From assembly GCA_965199555.1 (NCBI GenBank), contig CBDASJ010000015.1, positions 1 through 64,000 on the forward strand: a stretch of DNA of 64,000 nucleotides, in the 5' to 3' direction. Of this stretch, positions 53,171 through 60,887 are shown piece by piece; position 1 is the stretch's first letter, and each line of letters begins with the position of its first letter. The position numbers were made by a program, and so were the translations under genes. The notes beneath the pieces are model-generated. The model saw nothing but the letters and a program-made list of their open reading frames with translations. It did not search any database and had not been told where the DNA came from. Source of the stretch: LMUY01 sp965199555. GTDB lineage: Bacteria > Pseudomonadota > Alphaproteobacteria > Acetobacterales > Acetobacteraceae.

Positions 53171-53548
53171 ATGAACGTCGACCTTGGGACATTGAAAGTG
53201 GCAACCTTGGTATTGGCGGCCTGCATCGAAGCTGCAGCGGCCCTGATCATCGGGCTTGCTTCGGTCGAAGCGACGGTTCGCGCGCTTATGCTGTTCGTCC
53301 CGGGCCGGATTTCATCGAGTGGGACAGACCTGAAAGAGGTCGTTCGACTGAAGCTGGGACGCTGGCTTGCCGTCGCCCTCGAGATCGAGCTTGGCGCCGA
53401 CATCTTGCGCACGGCGGTCGCACCGACATGGAACGAGATCGGCCAACTCGGCGCCATCATCGTATTGCGGACGGCGCTGAACTACTTTTTGCAAAAAGAA
53501 ATCGATAAGGCCCAAGGCCGAACTGGAAGGCCTAACAGGGTCGAGTGA
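53171..53548 (+). CDS. DUF1622 membrane protein
   Basis: The product is 125 aa with two to three helices. The pattern VLAACIEAAAALIIGLASVEA, VRLKLGRWLAVALEIELGADIL and IVLRTALNYFLQKEI is characteristic of DUF1622 (function unknown). The start ATG at 53171 lies ten bases after GCGATCTTG, without a strong ribosome site. A short spacer precedes IS debris. Confidence 0.8.
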   Translation: MNVDLGTLKVATLVLAACIEAAAALIIGLASVEATVRALMLFVPGRISSSGTDLKEVVRLKLGRWLAVALEIELGADILRTAVAPTWNEIGQLGAIIVLRTALNYFLQKEIDKAQGRTGRPNRVE

Positions 53549-53578
53549 TTTGTCTTCCGCGCGCGCAAGACAACGCAA

Positions 53579-53690
53579 GGCGTTGTCAGGTTGGCTTGCC
53601 TGACCGTGGCGTGACAGGTTGGTGAGCATGACGGCCACCTCCAACCCGTATCGTGGTTTCCGCTACCCGGCCGACGTGATCCAGCATGCA
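53579..53690 (+). mobile_element. IS6-family left-end fragment
   Basis: GGCGTTGTCAGGTTGG (53579-53594) matches the end repeats of the IS6 copy at 57317-58131, and the ATG at 53628 opens MTATSNPYRGFRYPADVIQHA, the IS6 transposase N-terminus. After about 20 codons the homology ends abruptly. Confidence 0.75.
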
Positions 53691-53770
53691 GAGAAATGCT
53701 CGACCGAAAGCAGTTGCTTGACCGCGGGATCGCCCATGACGGCCAGCAGCAACGACACCGTCACGTCACC
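53688..53770 (-). mobile_element. Short internal fragment of another transposase
   Basis: On the minus strand the frame reads SGDVTVSLLLAVMGDP then AVKQLLSVEHFSA, which resembles the segment before the FSVDGT motif of IS5/IS1182-type transposases. It is trapped between the IS6 fragment and the IS3 left end. Confidence 0.5.
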
Positions 53771-53831
53771 TGACCTTGCCCCCTGAAATGCCCCCGTTCT
53801 GAAGTTAGGGTCCGTCGACAGGAGACGGACG

Positions 53832-54098
53832 ATGAAGCGATCAAGGTTTACGCAGGAGCAGATCATTGGCGTGCTGAAGGAGCATCAGGCGGGTGCGACG
53901 GCGGCTGATCTGTGCCGCAAGCACGGCATCAGCGACGCGACGTTCTACACGTGGCGGTCGAAATACGGCGGCATGGACGTGTCTGACGCTCGCAAGCTGA
54001 AGGGGCTCGAGGAAGAGAACGCCAAGCTCAAGAAGCTGCTGGCGGAGCAGATGCTGGATGTGGCGACGCTGAAGGAAATGCTGGCAAAAAACTTCTAA
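53832..54098 (+). CDS. IS3-family transposase OrfA
   Basis: The product is 88 aa: helix-turn-helix (RFTQEQIIGVLKEHQAGATA, LCRKHGISDATFYTWRSKYG) followed by a leucine-zipper-like coiled coil (LEEENAKLKKLLAEQMLDVA). It ends in a run of six A (54086-54091), the likely -1 frameshift site that produces the OrfAB fusion. Confidence 0.92.
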   Translation: MKRSRFTQEQIIGVLKEHQAGATAADLCRKHGISDATFYTWRSKYGGMDVSDARKLKGLEEENAKLKKLLAEQMLDVATLKEMLAKNF

Positions 54099-54121
54099 CG
54101 CCCGGCTCGCGGCGTGTAGCC

Positions 54122-54946
54122 GTGACTTGGGCGATTACACAGAAGAACTATTCGCAACGGCGGGCGTGTCGGTTGGTCGGGCTGGAGCCGAAGACTTACC
54201 GGTATGTCTCTCAGCGACCCGGCGACGGCGAGATCCGTGCCAGGCTGCGCGTGCTGGCCGGTGAGCGACGGCGGTTCGGCTACCGGCGACTGCACATCTT
54301 GCTCGCGCGTGACGGTGTCCGACTGAACCACAAGCGCCTGTTCCGGCTCTACCGCGAGGAAAAGCTCGGCATGCGCAAACGGGGCGGACGGAAACGAGCA
54401 TTGGAAACGCGCTCGCCAATGGCGTTGCCGGAGGCGGCAAACCAGCGCTGGTCGCTGGACTTCGTTTCCGACGCGCTATCAAACGGGCGCCGGTTCCGGA
54501 TACTCGCGGTGGTCGACGACTTCACCCGTGAATGCCTCGGCCTGGTCGCCGATACGTCGCTGTCGGGCTTGCGGGTCGGCCGCGAGCTCGATGGCATCAA
54601 CGAGCGGCGTGGCTTCCGTCCGGCGATGGTAGTCAGTGACAACGGCACGGAGCTGACGTCGCATGCGATCCTGCGCTGGCAGGAGGAGCGTCGAGTGCTA
54701 TGGCACTACATCGCGCCGGGCAAGCCGCAGCAGAACGGGTTCGTGGAAAGCTTCAACGGCCGGTTTCGGGATGAATGCTTGAACGAGCACCTGTTCAGCA
54801 GCTTGGTCGCGGCACGCCGGATCATCGAAGCATGGAGGGTCGACTACAACACCAAACGCACACACACCAGCCTCAACGGGCTCACCCCAGCAGCTTTTGC
54901 AACCCGCCCTTCCAAGGGGCATACGGAGAACGGACTCTGCTTATGA
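54122..54946 (+). CDS. IS3-family transposase OrfB (DDE domain)
   Basis: The product is 274 aa from the listed start; after -1 slippage it begins KKLLTPGSRRVAVTWAI, in frame with OrfA. The DDE triad is seen in RWSLDFVSDAL, VSDNGTEL and QQNGFVESFNGRFRDECLNEH. The element looks intact. Confidence 0.92.
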   Translation: MTWAITQKNYSQRRACRLVGLEPKTYRYVSQRPGDGEIRARLRVLAGERRRFGYRRLHILLARDGVRLNHKRLFRLYREEKLGMRKRGGRKRALETRSPMALPEAANQRWSLDFVSDALSNGRRFRILAVVDDFTRECLGLVADTSLSGLRVGRELDGINERRGFRPAMVVSDNGTELTSHAILRWQEERRVLWHYIAPGKPQQNGFVESFNGRFRDECLNEHLFSSLVAARRIIEAWRVDYNTKRTHTSLNGLTPAAFATRPSKGHTENGLCL

Positions 54947-54972
54947 ACGAGGACACGTTGGGGGCAGGGTCA

Positions 54973-55116
54973 GCCGCTGCCCAGAACCAGCGCATTGATC
55001 GTGGTGCCATCCGCCGCCATGCGGAGTTCCTGCACGCGGCCGTCCAGGTGGTAGCGAACGCCAGCTGCAAACGAGCGCTGCGGCACGAGGCGGCGGATGT
55101 CGTCATCGGTGATCAC
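54973..55116 (-). pseudogene. SWIM zinc-finger protein N-terminus, truncated by IS3
   Basis: From GTG 55116 (overlapping the previous stop as GTGA) the frame reads MITDDDIRRLVPQRSFAAGV and then YHLDGRVQELRMAADG, which resembles the start of SWIM zinc-finger/SNF2-helicase-associated proteins. It is cut exactly where the IS3 right end begins (54972), and the stop is supplied by the IS. The rest of the gene is not in this window on the other side of the IS. Confidence 0.6.
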
Positions 55117-55322
55117 GCTGCTTGCAGGACCATGATGCCGGCAGCCCAGGCATCAGCGGAAGTGCGAAAGGTCGCCACAGAACGGCGGATCACCTTGGCA
55201 TCCTCATCGTCGAAGATTTCCCACCCATACGGCCGCAACTCGGTCCCGCTCAGCTGCACTCGCAGGCAGAACCGAGATCGACCCCTCGCGACGGGCGTGT
55301 GCTGGACGGTGTAGGCTCTCAT
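55113..55322 (-). CDS. Hypothetical small protein upstream of the SWIM remnant
   Basis: The product is 69 aa and soluble. It contains RFCLRVQLSGTELRPYGWEIFDDEDAK and VATFRTSADAWAAGIMVL, a compact alpha/beta-like sequence without a family I recognise. Its stop overlaps the GTG of the SWIM fragment, so it was the first gene of that operon. Confidence 0.5.
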   Translation of the reverse strand: MRAYTVQHTPVARGRSRFCLRVQLSGTELRPYGWEIFDDEDAKVIRRSVATFRTSADAWAAGIMVLQAA

Positions 55323-55588
55323 GGCTGTCCCGGTTTTCTACTCTGAAACGCCGGAGCCGACATAGACCTTAGCTGGCCATCGACATTGCGATGGCTCGAT
55401 GTTCGCGACCGAACGCAAGCGACCAGCAGGTCGAGGATACCTCAGCACAGGTCCGAGCCGGGAGGCCTGATCTCCCGCCGAAGCCGCTGACCCCTTGTGC
55501 GTGTTGCGGGCGAATCCCGGCGCGGTGCACGATGCAGTTCAGGGGTGGCTCAGGTCACCCTCGAGGCGGATTCGTGGAGAATACCAAC

Positions 55589-55789
55589 ATGTTCGTCGTA
55601 GATCCTGCAGCCACCGACGCGATCCATCAGGCCTTCAATGAGGATGGCGAAGTCGCGGCCATCGTGGAACTCCGCCGGCACTTTCCCCTGCTGACCGATA
55701 ACGAGCACGCACGAACCTGTGTACACGCCATCGCCGGGTGGCGACCGGTCGTGAAGCCGCTGATGACGCGGTTGGCAAAGAGGACCTGA
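55589..55789 (+). CDS. Hypothetical small protein
   Basis: The product is 66 aa from ATG 55589, with GGAG eight bases before. It reads MFVVDPAATDAIHQAFNEDG, then VAAIVELRRHFPLLTDNEHA and a basic tail. There is no membrane helix. No family recognised. The frame is open further upstream (55391) but that part has no start signal. The 240 bp upstream hold nothing else I can support. Confidence 0.5.
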   Translation: MFVVDPAATDAIHQAFNEDGEVAAIVELRRHFPLLTDNEHARTCVHAIAGWRPVVKPLMTRLAKRT

Positions 55790-55952
55790 TCTGAGCATCC
55801 CTTGTAGGACTAAGCCACGGCAAATGGTGTCGCCGCACGTCAGAACCGCAGAAGGCGACCTCCCACCCGTGAGTCCTGAGCCGCAAGGCTGGCGCTTTGG
55901 GCGCTTGGTGAACCGGCTTCGTGCTTGCCCACCCTGTCTCGGGAAGGGCTCT

Positions 55953-55986
55953 GTTCCTGGATCGTTGGAAAGGACGATCCAGGAAC
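55953..55986 (-). terminator. 13-bp hairpin downstream of the basic-repeat protein
   Basis: GTTCCTGGATCGT and ACGATCCAGGAAC form a perfect 13-bp stem with an 8-nt loop, 15 bp past the stop of the minus-strand gene ending at 56001. Confidence 0.65.
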
Positions 55987-56000
55987 GGACGATCAATCGG

Positions 56001-56663
56001 TCAGAATGGCCAGCGTGAGTTGGCTCCTTCGGCCCGGGCTGCCAGCAGCAGCTTGGCCATGACCTGGTTGGGTCCTTGGGCCGCGGCAGTTTGCTCGATC
56101 GCTGGCCAGTCGAAGCTGATGGTGCCCATAGCAGCGTTCCATTTAGCTACAGACGATTCAATGGCGGGCGTTCCGGTGTCGACCTCACTGGCCAAACCGG
56201 CTTCGGTTTCGCGAGCATCATCGATCGGGTCCGCCTGTGATGCGGACTGCGGCTGACTAGGCTGGCTGTTGATCGTGCGCTTGCGACGAGCCTTCACCGG
56301 GACCGGTGCCGAAACCAGATCAACGGCCTCTACTACCGATGTTTGATCGTCACTGTTTGCCGCCATGCCAGCGGCACTGGCTTCAGCTGTCTCCAGCGCA
56401 GACGATACCTTTGGCTCACGGCCACGACGAGCTTTGGCAGGCAAAGACTTCTCCGAAACGGCATTTTCAGCTTCCGGTGCCCCGTTGTCTGCAACGACGG
56501 CGTCGGCCGGGGAGAGTTCAGTAGGCTGCATCTCATCCAACTGCAGCGGCTGCTTCCGACCACGGCGCTTCTGCTTCATGTCGCCTTGATCTGCGGAGGG
56601 AGCGGGCGGTGTGCTTTGTTGAGACTTTCGTCCTTTGGTCAACGAAGTTGCGTTACGAGCCAT
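56001..56663 (-). CDS. Low-complexity protein with basic AT-hook-like repeats
   Basis: The product is 220 aa. Three basic clusters occur in a Ser/Ala/Glu-rich, probably disordered chain: KQKRRGRKQPLQ (about residue 31), PAKARRGREPK (about 76) and PVKARRKRTIN (about 123). They resemble AT-hooks (RGR core) and suggest DNA binding. The last ~50 residues (VAKWNAAMGTISFDWPAIEQ, NQVMAKLLLAARAEG) look folded. A nucleoid-associated or partition-type plasmid protein is possible; no family recognised. Confidence 0.6.
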   Translation of the reverse strand: MARNATSLTKGRKSQQSTPPAPSADQGDMKQKRRGRKQPLQLDEMQPTELSPADAVVADNGAPEAENAVSEKSLPAKARRGREPKVSSALETAEASAAGMAANSDDQTSVVEAVDLVSAPVPVKARRKRTINSQPSQPQSASQADPIDDARETEAGLASEVDTGTPAIESSVAKWNAAMGTISFDWPAIEQTAAAQGPNQVMAKLLLAARAEGANSRWPF

Positions 56664-57007
56664 TAGTGAGAACCGTTCTGAATTGGGAGGCGTGCAGATA
56701 CGCTATTCTTGATCTGCTGGAAACCGGCGCAACGGTTGATGCGCAAAAACGCTGAATTCGAGCCCAATTAAGGACGGTTTTAGTGACTTGGTAATGTAAG
56801 TTTTGCAACGTTTTTGGGTTTTCCCGCAGCTTTGAACCGTGATCTCGCGATCGAAACCATGTTTCCGTTTACCTCTTGGTAGTACCCGAAGGGTAAAGTA
56901 CCGATATATGGAACGTTACACATCGGGAAGCCGCCCTGGTTGCCCACTCCGCCGGAACCACGTCGCCTGTTCCGCACGTAGGTGGAGCTGATCGACACGT
57001 CTTCCGT
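56664..57007. other. Non-coding stretch with repeat A
   Basis: No gene supported. It is AT-richer than its surroundings and contains the first of two diverged repeats (56711-56830) described separately. A minus-strand frame (56780-57349) crosses it but does not resemble a protein. Confidence 0.45.
56711..56830. repeat. Diverged ~120-bp repeat, copy A
   Basis: Shared with copy B at 60665-60780: GCTG-AAACC-GCGC, then GTTGAT, TTC, AATAAGG/AATTAAGG, CG-TTTT, CTTGGTAATGT and CCGCAGCT, with nearly identical spacing over 100 bp. Both lie 45-120 bp upstream of a minus-strand gene start. Confidence 0.6.
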
Positions 57008-57316
57008 TTGGCGGCCCAGACATGGCTCGCGCTTCAAGCGATCGACGTCCCGCCGACGACCAGGAACTTCGAGCTCTGGTTTACATACCTCGGCGGCGGC
57101 AATGCCGAGCTGACCTTGTGTATGGAAGAGCTTCTCCAACACGGGCATCGCCCCGTGGCCGAGGTCCTCGAGCTTATCCACGCCGAATCCATCGCAGACC
57201 AAGGCGAGGCGCATTTCGAACCATCGAAGATGGTGCTGAAGTGATGGAGCAGATTGTCCGCGAGACCGCCACGCATCTGGCCGCCGGGCAACAGTACCTG
57301 CAGGATTACGGCAGTG
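57008..57316 (+). pseudogene. Diguanylate cyclase N-terminal fragment, frameshifted and cut by IS6
   Basis: The first frame (TTG 57008) reads VPPTTRNFELWFTYLGGGNAEL, then HAESIADQGEAHFE; after a single-base slip near 57215 the neighbouring frame continues TIEDGAEVMEQIVRE, THLAAGQQYLQDYGS. This layout is what I know from N-termini of GGDEF proteins of Rhizobiales and Rhodospirillales. The IS6 left end begins immediately after, at 57317. The GGDEF domain itself is absent. Confidence 0.65.
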
Positions 57317-58131
57317 GGCCTTGTCAGGCTGGCTCGCGTAGCCGGCCATGGCAGCCTACTCGGAATGTTGACCTCCAACCCCTTTCGCGGCTTTCGCTAT
57401 CCGGCCGAGGTGATCCAGCACGCGGTTTGGCTGTATCACTGCTTCAGCCTGAGCCTGCGTGATGTCGAACTGATCCTGGCGGCCCGCGGCATCGTGGTCA
57501 GCTACGAGAGCATCCGCGATTGGGGTCTGCGCTTCGGCCGGCTGTTTGTGAACGAACTGAAGCGACGCCGTCCACGTCCCGGCGACAAGTGGCACCTGGA
57601 CGAGGTGTTCATCCGCATCCGGGGCAGGCTGCATTACCTCTGGCGCGTAGTCGACCAGCACGGTCACGTGCTCGACGTCCTCGTGCAGAGCCGGCGCAGC
57701 GTCCAGGCAGCCAAGCGGTTCTTCCGCAAACTGCTGCGCGGCCTGCAATATGTGCCGCGGGTGATCGTGACTGACGAGCTGCGCAGCTACGGCGCGGCAA
57801 AGCGCGAAATCCTTCCCCCGCCGGCTTCGAACATCGGCAAAGCCGTTACCTCAACAACCGGGCCGAGGTGTCGCACCAGCCCACGCGACGATGAGAACGG
57901 CAGATGCAGCGGTTTAAGTCGGCACGCCATGCGCAGCGCTTCCTCTCCGCCCACAGCCGAATCCACAATCACTTCCAGCTTCGCCGCCACCGTCTCACCG
58001 CCGACCAACACCGTGCTGCTCGCGACCAAGCCTTTCGAACCTGGCGCGATCTCGCCGGAGTTGCCGCCGACGCGTGAACTCGGCATCTGCTCCGGGCAGT
58101 TCGCTATCCTCTCCCTCAACCTGACAGCGCC
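57317..58131 (+). mobile_element. IS6-family element (degenerate)
   Basis: The left end GGCCTTGTCAGGCTGG (57317-57332) and the inverted right end GGCGCTGTCAGGTTGA (58116-58131) enclose about 815 bp, the size of IS6/IS26-like elements. No 8-bp target duplication is visible. The transposase inside is broken. Confidence 0.8.
57365..58077 (+). pseudogene. IS6-family transposase, frameshift plus nonsense
   Basis: The first ~150 codons are intact: NPFRGFRYPAEVIQHAVWLY, DKWHLDEVFIRIRGRLHYLW, VIVTDELRSYGAAKREI. Near 57820 the frame slips; the rest (HRQSRYLNNRAEVSHQPTRR, then MQRFKSARHAQRFLS up to AGVAADA) lies in another frame and holds an in-frame TGA where CGA is expected. The catalytic Glu region is therefore not made. 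Confidence 0.8.
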
Positions 58132-58298
58132 CTCTTACGTAGAAGGTGACGCAGCGCAGCAGTACGCTCAGTATCTCCGTCCTAGCATTGCCCCTGGTTA
58201 GGTCATTCTTAACAATTGGCAGCTACCCACACTTATGTATTAGCCAAGACAATACTAACGAACCCGCTCCTGGCGACTTCGAGAGGCGATTTTTTCCA

Positions 58299-59327
58299 GT
58301 GCACACATCTTGCCCCCTATGTGGTAGTCTAGAGCTCGAGACAGTGAGACGGTTCGGCTTGGATGAAGCCGCCGAGCTGTTCGTCCCGCAGGCCTCGAGC
58401 CCGGCCGAGTATCGGCTCATGCAGGCACTTCTGCTCGAGCTCTGGCAGGATCGCGCGGTGACGATCGTCCATTGCGCAGCGTGCGAGTTCGGCTTTGCGG
58501 ACCCGTTCTTGGCAGGAACCCCGGAGTTCTACCAACTACAGGCGCCCGACACGCCATACCCGAACGACAAATGGGAGTTCCGACGGACGCTGCGCGCTCT
58601 TCGGGGGCAGCAAGATAGCGGCTGTGATCTCCTCGATATCGGTGCCGGTAAAGGGTATTTCCTCGCTCATCTCATTGCTCAGGGCTGGGACAAGACGAGG
58701 CTATCGGCGACGGAATTCTCCGAAGTCGGGCGACTCGCGGTGGAACGGCTTGGCGTCCGCTGCTTCCCCGCCGACCTGCGGGATTTAACGTATGACGACG
58801 CGTTCGATGTCATCTGCATGTTCGAGGTGCTTGAGCATCTGGATGGCTACGACGCTCTGTTCGCAGCCATCGACCGGATCTGCCGGGTGAGCGCGGACCT
58901 GTTCATCGCAGTTCCGAATGGCGCTCGGATCACGTTCAACGAGCAGAACGGCCTGCAGGACGACTGCCCGCCCAACCACATTTCGCGGTGGTCGCCGCGG
59001 AGCTTCGACATGCTCGCCGGCAAGTATGGCTGGATCGTCGAAGCGTGCGAGTTCGAGCCGGCACCGACGATGCGGCAGGAGGCCATCTACGGTGCGGTCA
59101 ACCGATATATCCGCAACTCCCATCAGGCCGGGTCATGGCCGCGGTTCACCTACGGCGTGGCCAACCGCAATTTCAGCCCGTCGAGCAGGACAAACAAGGC
59201 AATCAAGGCGATCGGGATGGCACTTTCGTCCGATGCCTGGCGCGCAGCGGTGCGCGTTGGGGTTCAAAGCCGCGGCGGTGGCGTTCCGCACGCGTTGTGG
59301 GTCCACCTGCGCCGCGGTCATAGTTGA
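58299..59327 (+). CDS. Class I SAM-dependent methyltransferase with N-terminal zinc ribbon
   Basis: The product is 342 aa from GTG 58299; the frame is open back to 58146, near the IS6 end, so the start is uncertain. Cys pairs (TSCPLCGS and VHCAACEFGF) suggest a zinc ribbon. The methyltransferase domain has motif I LLDIGAGKGYFLAHL and VICMFEVLEHLDGYDALF, then IAVPNGARITFNEQN. This combination resembles Methyltransf_23-type sugar or lipid methyltransferases. It is flanked by IS debris on both sides and probably arrived by transfer. Confidence 0.75.
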   Translation: MHTSCPLCGSLELETVRRFGLDEAAELFVPQASSPAEYRLMQALLLELWQDRAVTIVHCAACEFGFADPFLAGTPEFYQLQAPDTPYPNDKWEFRRTLRALRGQQDSGCDLLDIGAGKGYFLAHLIAQGWDKTRLSATEFSEVGRLAVERLGVRCFPADLRDLTYDDAFDVICMFEVLEHLDGYDALFAAIDRICRVSADLFIAVPNGARITFNEQNGLQDDCPPNHISRWSPRSFDMLAGKYGWIVEACEFEPAPTMRQEAIYGAVNRYIRNSHQAGSWPRFTYGVANRNFSPSSRTNKAIKAIGMALSSDAWRAAVRVGVQSRGGGVPHALWVHLRRGHS

Positions 59328-59500
59328 GGGTCTAATCCTGACTGCTCGGCTTCTCGCCCGAGGTGACGAGGGCGCGGGCGATCGACACCATGCGGCGCTT
59401 CGACCTACACGCCATCCGCACAGGCCTCCAGCGGTTCTCTAACCCCTCCAAGATACCCTGGCGTCATGGGTTCCGGATTGGTGAGCATGCTTTTTGTTCG

Positions 59501-59743
59501 GCTCTGTTGCATTAACGCGATTGGTGCGGTTCCTCGGACGAGTCTGAGGAGGCCTACCCTGTGTCCGTGTTCAAGCGCCGTCGGTTCCCGACCGATGTGA
59601 TCCTTCTGTGCGTGCGCTGGCATTGCAAATACGGCATCAGCTACCGCGTCGTGGCCGAGATGATGCGAGAGCGCGGCGGCATGGTGAACCACACCACCAT
59701 CTTTCGCTGGGTGCAGCGCTGCCGCCATGGCGAACGACTTTAG
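59501..59743 (+). mobile_element. IS6-family left-end fragment of a second type
   Basis: GGCTCTGTTGC, an IS26-like end, is followed by GTG/ATG-region and a 60-codon ORF (59561-59743): FKRRRFPTDVILLCVRWHCK, ISYRVVAEMMRERG, VNHTTIFRWVQRC. This is the N-terminal helix-turn-helix part of an IS6 transposase; it ends where the DUF4239 gene begins on the other strand. Confidence 0.75.
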
Positions 59744-60546
59744 GGTTTGGCCAGCGCGTCCATGTGGGCCAACGCCGACCGCAGCGGCGCGTCGGAGAGT
59801 GCGATGCTGCCAGCCAGCGAGTCGCTGTAATCGATGATCAGGTACAGCGGCGACGCGATCGATAACGCCGAGAGCACCACGGCCACATAAACAACCCGGT
59901 TCGGCGGCGACGTCATGCCGAAGATCGCGAAGATGATGCATAGCCACGTCGTCAGGATCAGCAAGAAAGGCCAAGCGATCGTCGAGTGCGCTTGAAAGAT
60001 GAGATGCCATCGCTGCGCAATCACAGCTTCCGTGCGCGCCCGAAGCGACGCCGCGACCTGCCGATGAAACTTGTCCGTCGGTTCCAGTCGGTCGATCATA
60101 AGGTCGACCCGCTCGAGTATGGCACCAAGCTGCTCGCCCTCGATACCGTTGGTCGCGGGCGACTTAAGGAAATGCGGGTAGTCGCCCGATGGCACCGGCT
60201 CGTTGGTCCAGGTGTCCGCAAGCGCCGCCGCCGTATATTGACGCAGCAAATGACGTACCGCGTCCGCGTCCGGCCCATAGACGACGAGCTTATGGTTCAG
60301 CTCGATCAGGTCGGCAGCGAATGCGCTCAGGTTGTCGTTCAGCCCGTCGAAGCGCTGCTTCGCATTAGAGGTGAGCAGCCCGAGCACCAACGCCGCAAAC
60401 GTCAGCAACATACCCATCAGCAGCCGTATGCTATCCACAGACTCGCGCGTTAGATGCCGATCGTCGATCCGATGCCTAACCCACAGCCCGGCGGCCGCAC
60501 TCCCGAGCATCGTAACAATTAGGGCGAGAGTATAAACGAATTCCAT
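59740..60546 (-). CDS. DUF4239 (bestrophin-like) membrane protein
   Basis: The product is 268 aa. Two helices at the N-terminus (TLALIVTMLGSAAAGLWV, RLLMGMLLTFAALVLGLLT) and two at the C-terminus (FLLILTTWLCIIFAIFGM, VYVAVVLSALSIASPLYLI) flank a long helical cytoplasmic part. The LTSNAKQRFD segment and the final LIIDYSDSLAGSIALSDAPLRSAL are typical of DUF4239. Function unknown. Full length despite the adjoining IS6 fragment. Confidence 0.8.
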   Translation of the reverse strand: MEFVYTLALIVTMLGSAAAGLWVRHRIDDRHLTRESVDSIRLLMGMLLTFAALVLGLLTSNAKQRFDGLNDNLSAFAADLIELNHKLVVYGPDADAVRHLLRQYTAAALADTWTNEPVPSGDYPHFLKSPATNGIEGEQLGAILERVDLMIDRLEPTDKFHRQVAASLRARTEAVIAQRWHLIFQAHSTIAWPFLLILTTWLCIIFAIFGMTSPPNRVVYVAVVLSALSIASPLYLIIDYSDSLAGSIALSDAPLRSALAHMDALAKP

Positions 60547-60887
60547 TCAGCGCATGTCAGACGACGGACCCCATCATTGTCCAGTTCCAACCGACATCAC
60601 GCAACGAGCTTTTGGCCAGCGACAACAACGATGAGCGGTCGCATGGCGTGTAGATATGCGACCTTTGATGCTGCAAACCAGCGCGATAGTTGATCCAAGG
60701 ATACGTTGAGTTCACCATCAAATAAGGCGTTTTCCATAAGGCTTGGTAATGTGAAGAGTGAGTGGCTTGTTCCGCAGCTATCCCCGATAAGCGTAGTTGC
60801 CGCCTACTGATGTATGTCCCATAATCGTCCTTGTGGGACATAGTAGCATTCGTCTAAATTGACGCGGAAAAGCGGGTTTGAGCGCCG
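60547..60887. other. Intergenic stretch with repeat B
   Basis: No gene supported. It holds repeat B and, near 60818-60842, an inverted repeat TGTCCCAtaa/TGGGACA (TATGTCCCATAATCG and TTGTGGGACATAG) that could be an operator or terminator before the recombinase gene. Confidence 0.45.
60665..60780. repeat. Diverged ~120-bp repeat, copy B
   Basis: This is the counterpart of 56711-56830, with CTTGGTAATGT and CCGCAGCT at matching spacing. It lies between the DUF4239 start and the recombinase start. It could be a recombination or partition site or a shared promoter; see findings. Confidence 0.6.

Larger units (their letters stand above)
53771..54972 (+). mobile_element. IS3-family element, IS407 group
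   Basis: The ends are TGACCTTGCCCCCTGAAATG on the left and, inverted, TGACCCTGCCCCCAACGTG on the right; total 1202 bp, the normal size. It contains orfA and orfB with an A6 slip site. No 4-bp target duplication is visible (CACC left, GCCG right), which fits the surrounding rearrangements. Its right end cuts a SWIM-type gene. Confidence 0.88.

Noticed and set aside
56780..57349. 189-codon minus-strand ORF
   Set aside because: It runs antisense to the diguanylate cyclase remnant and through repeat A; sequence looks like noise.
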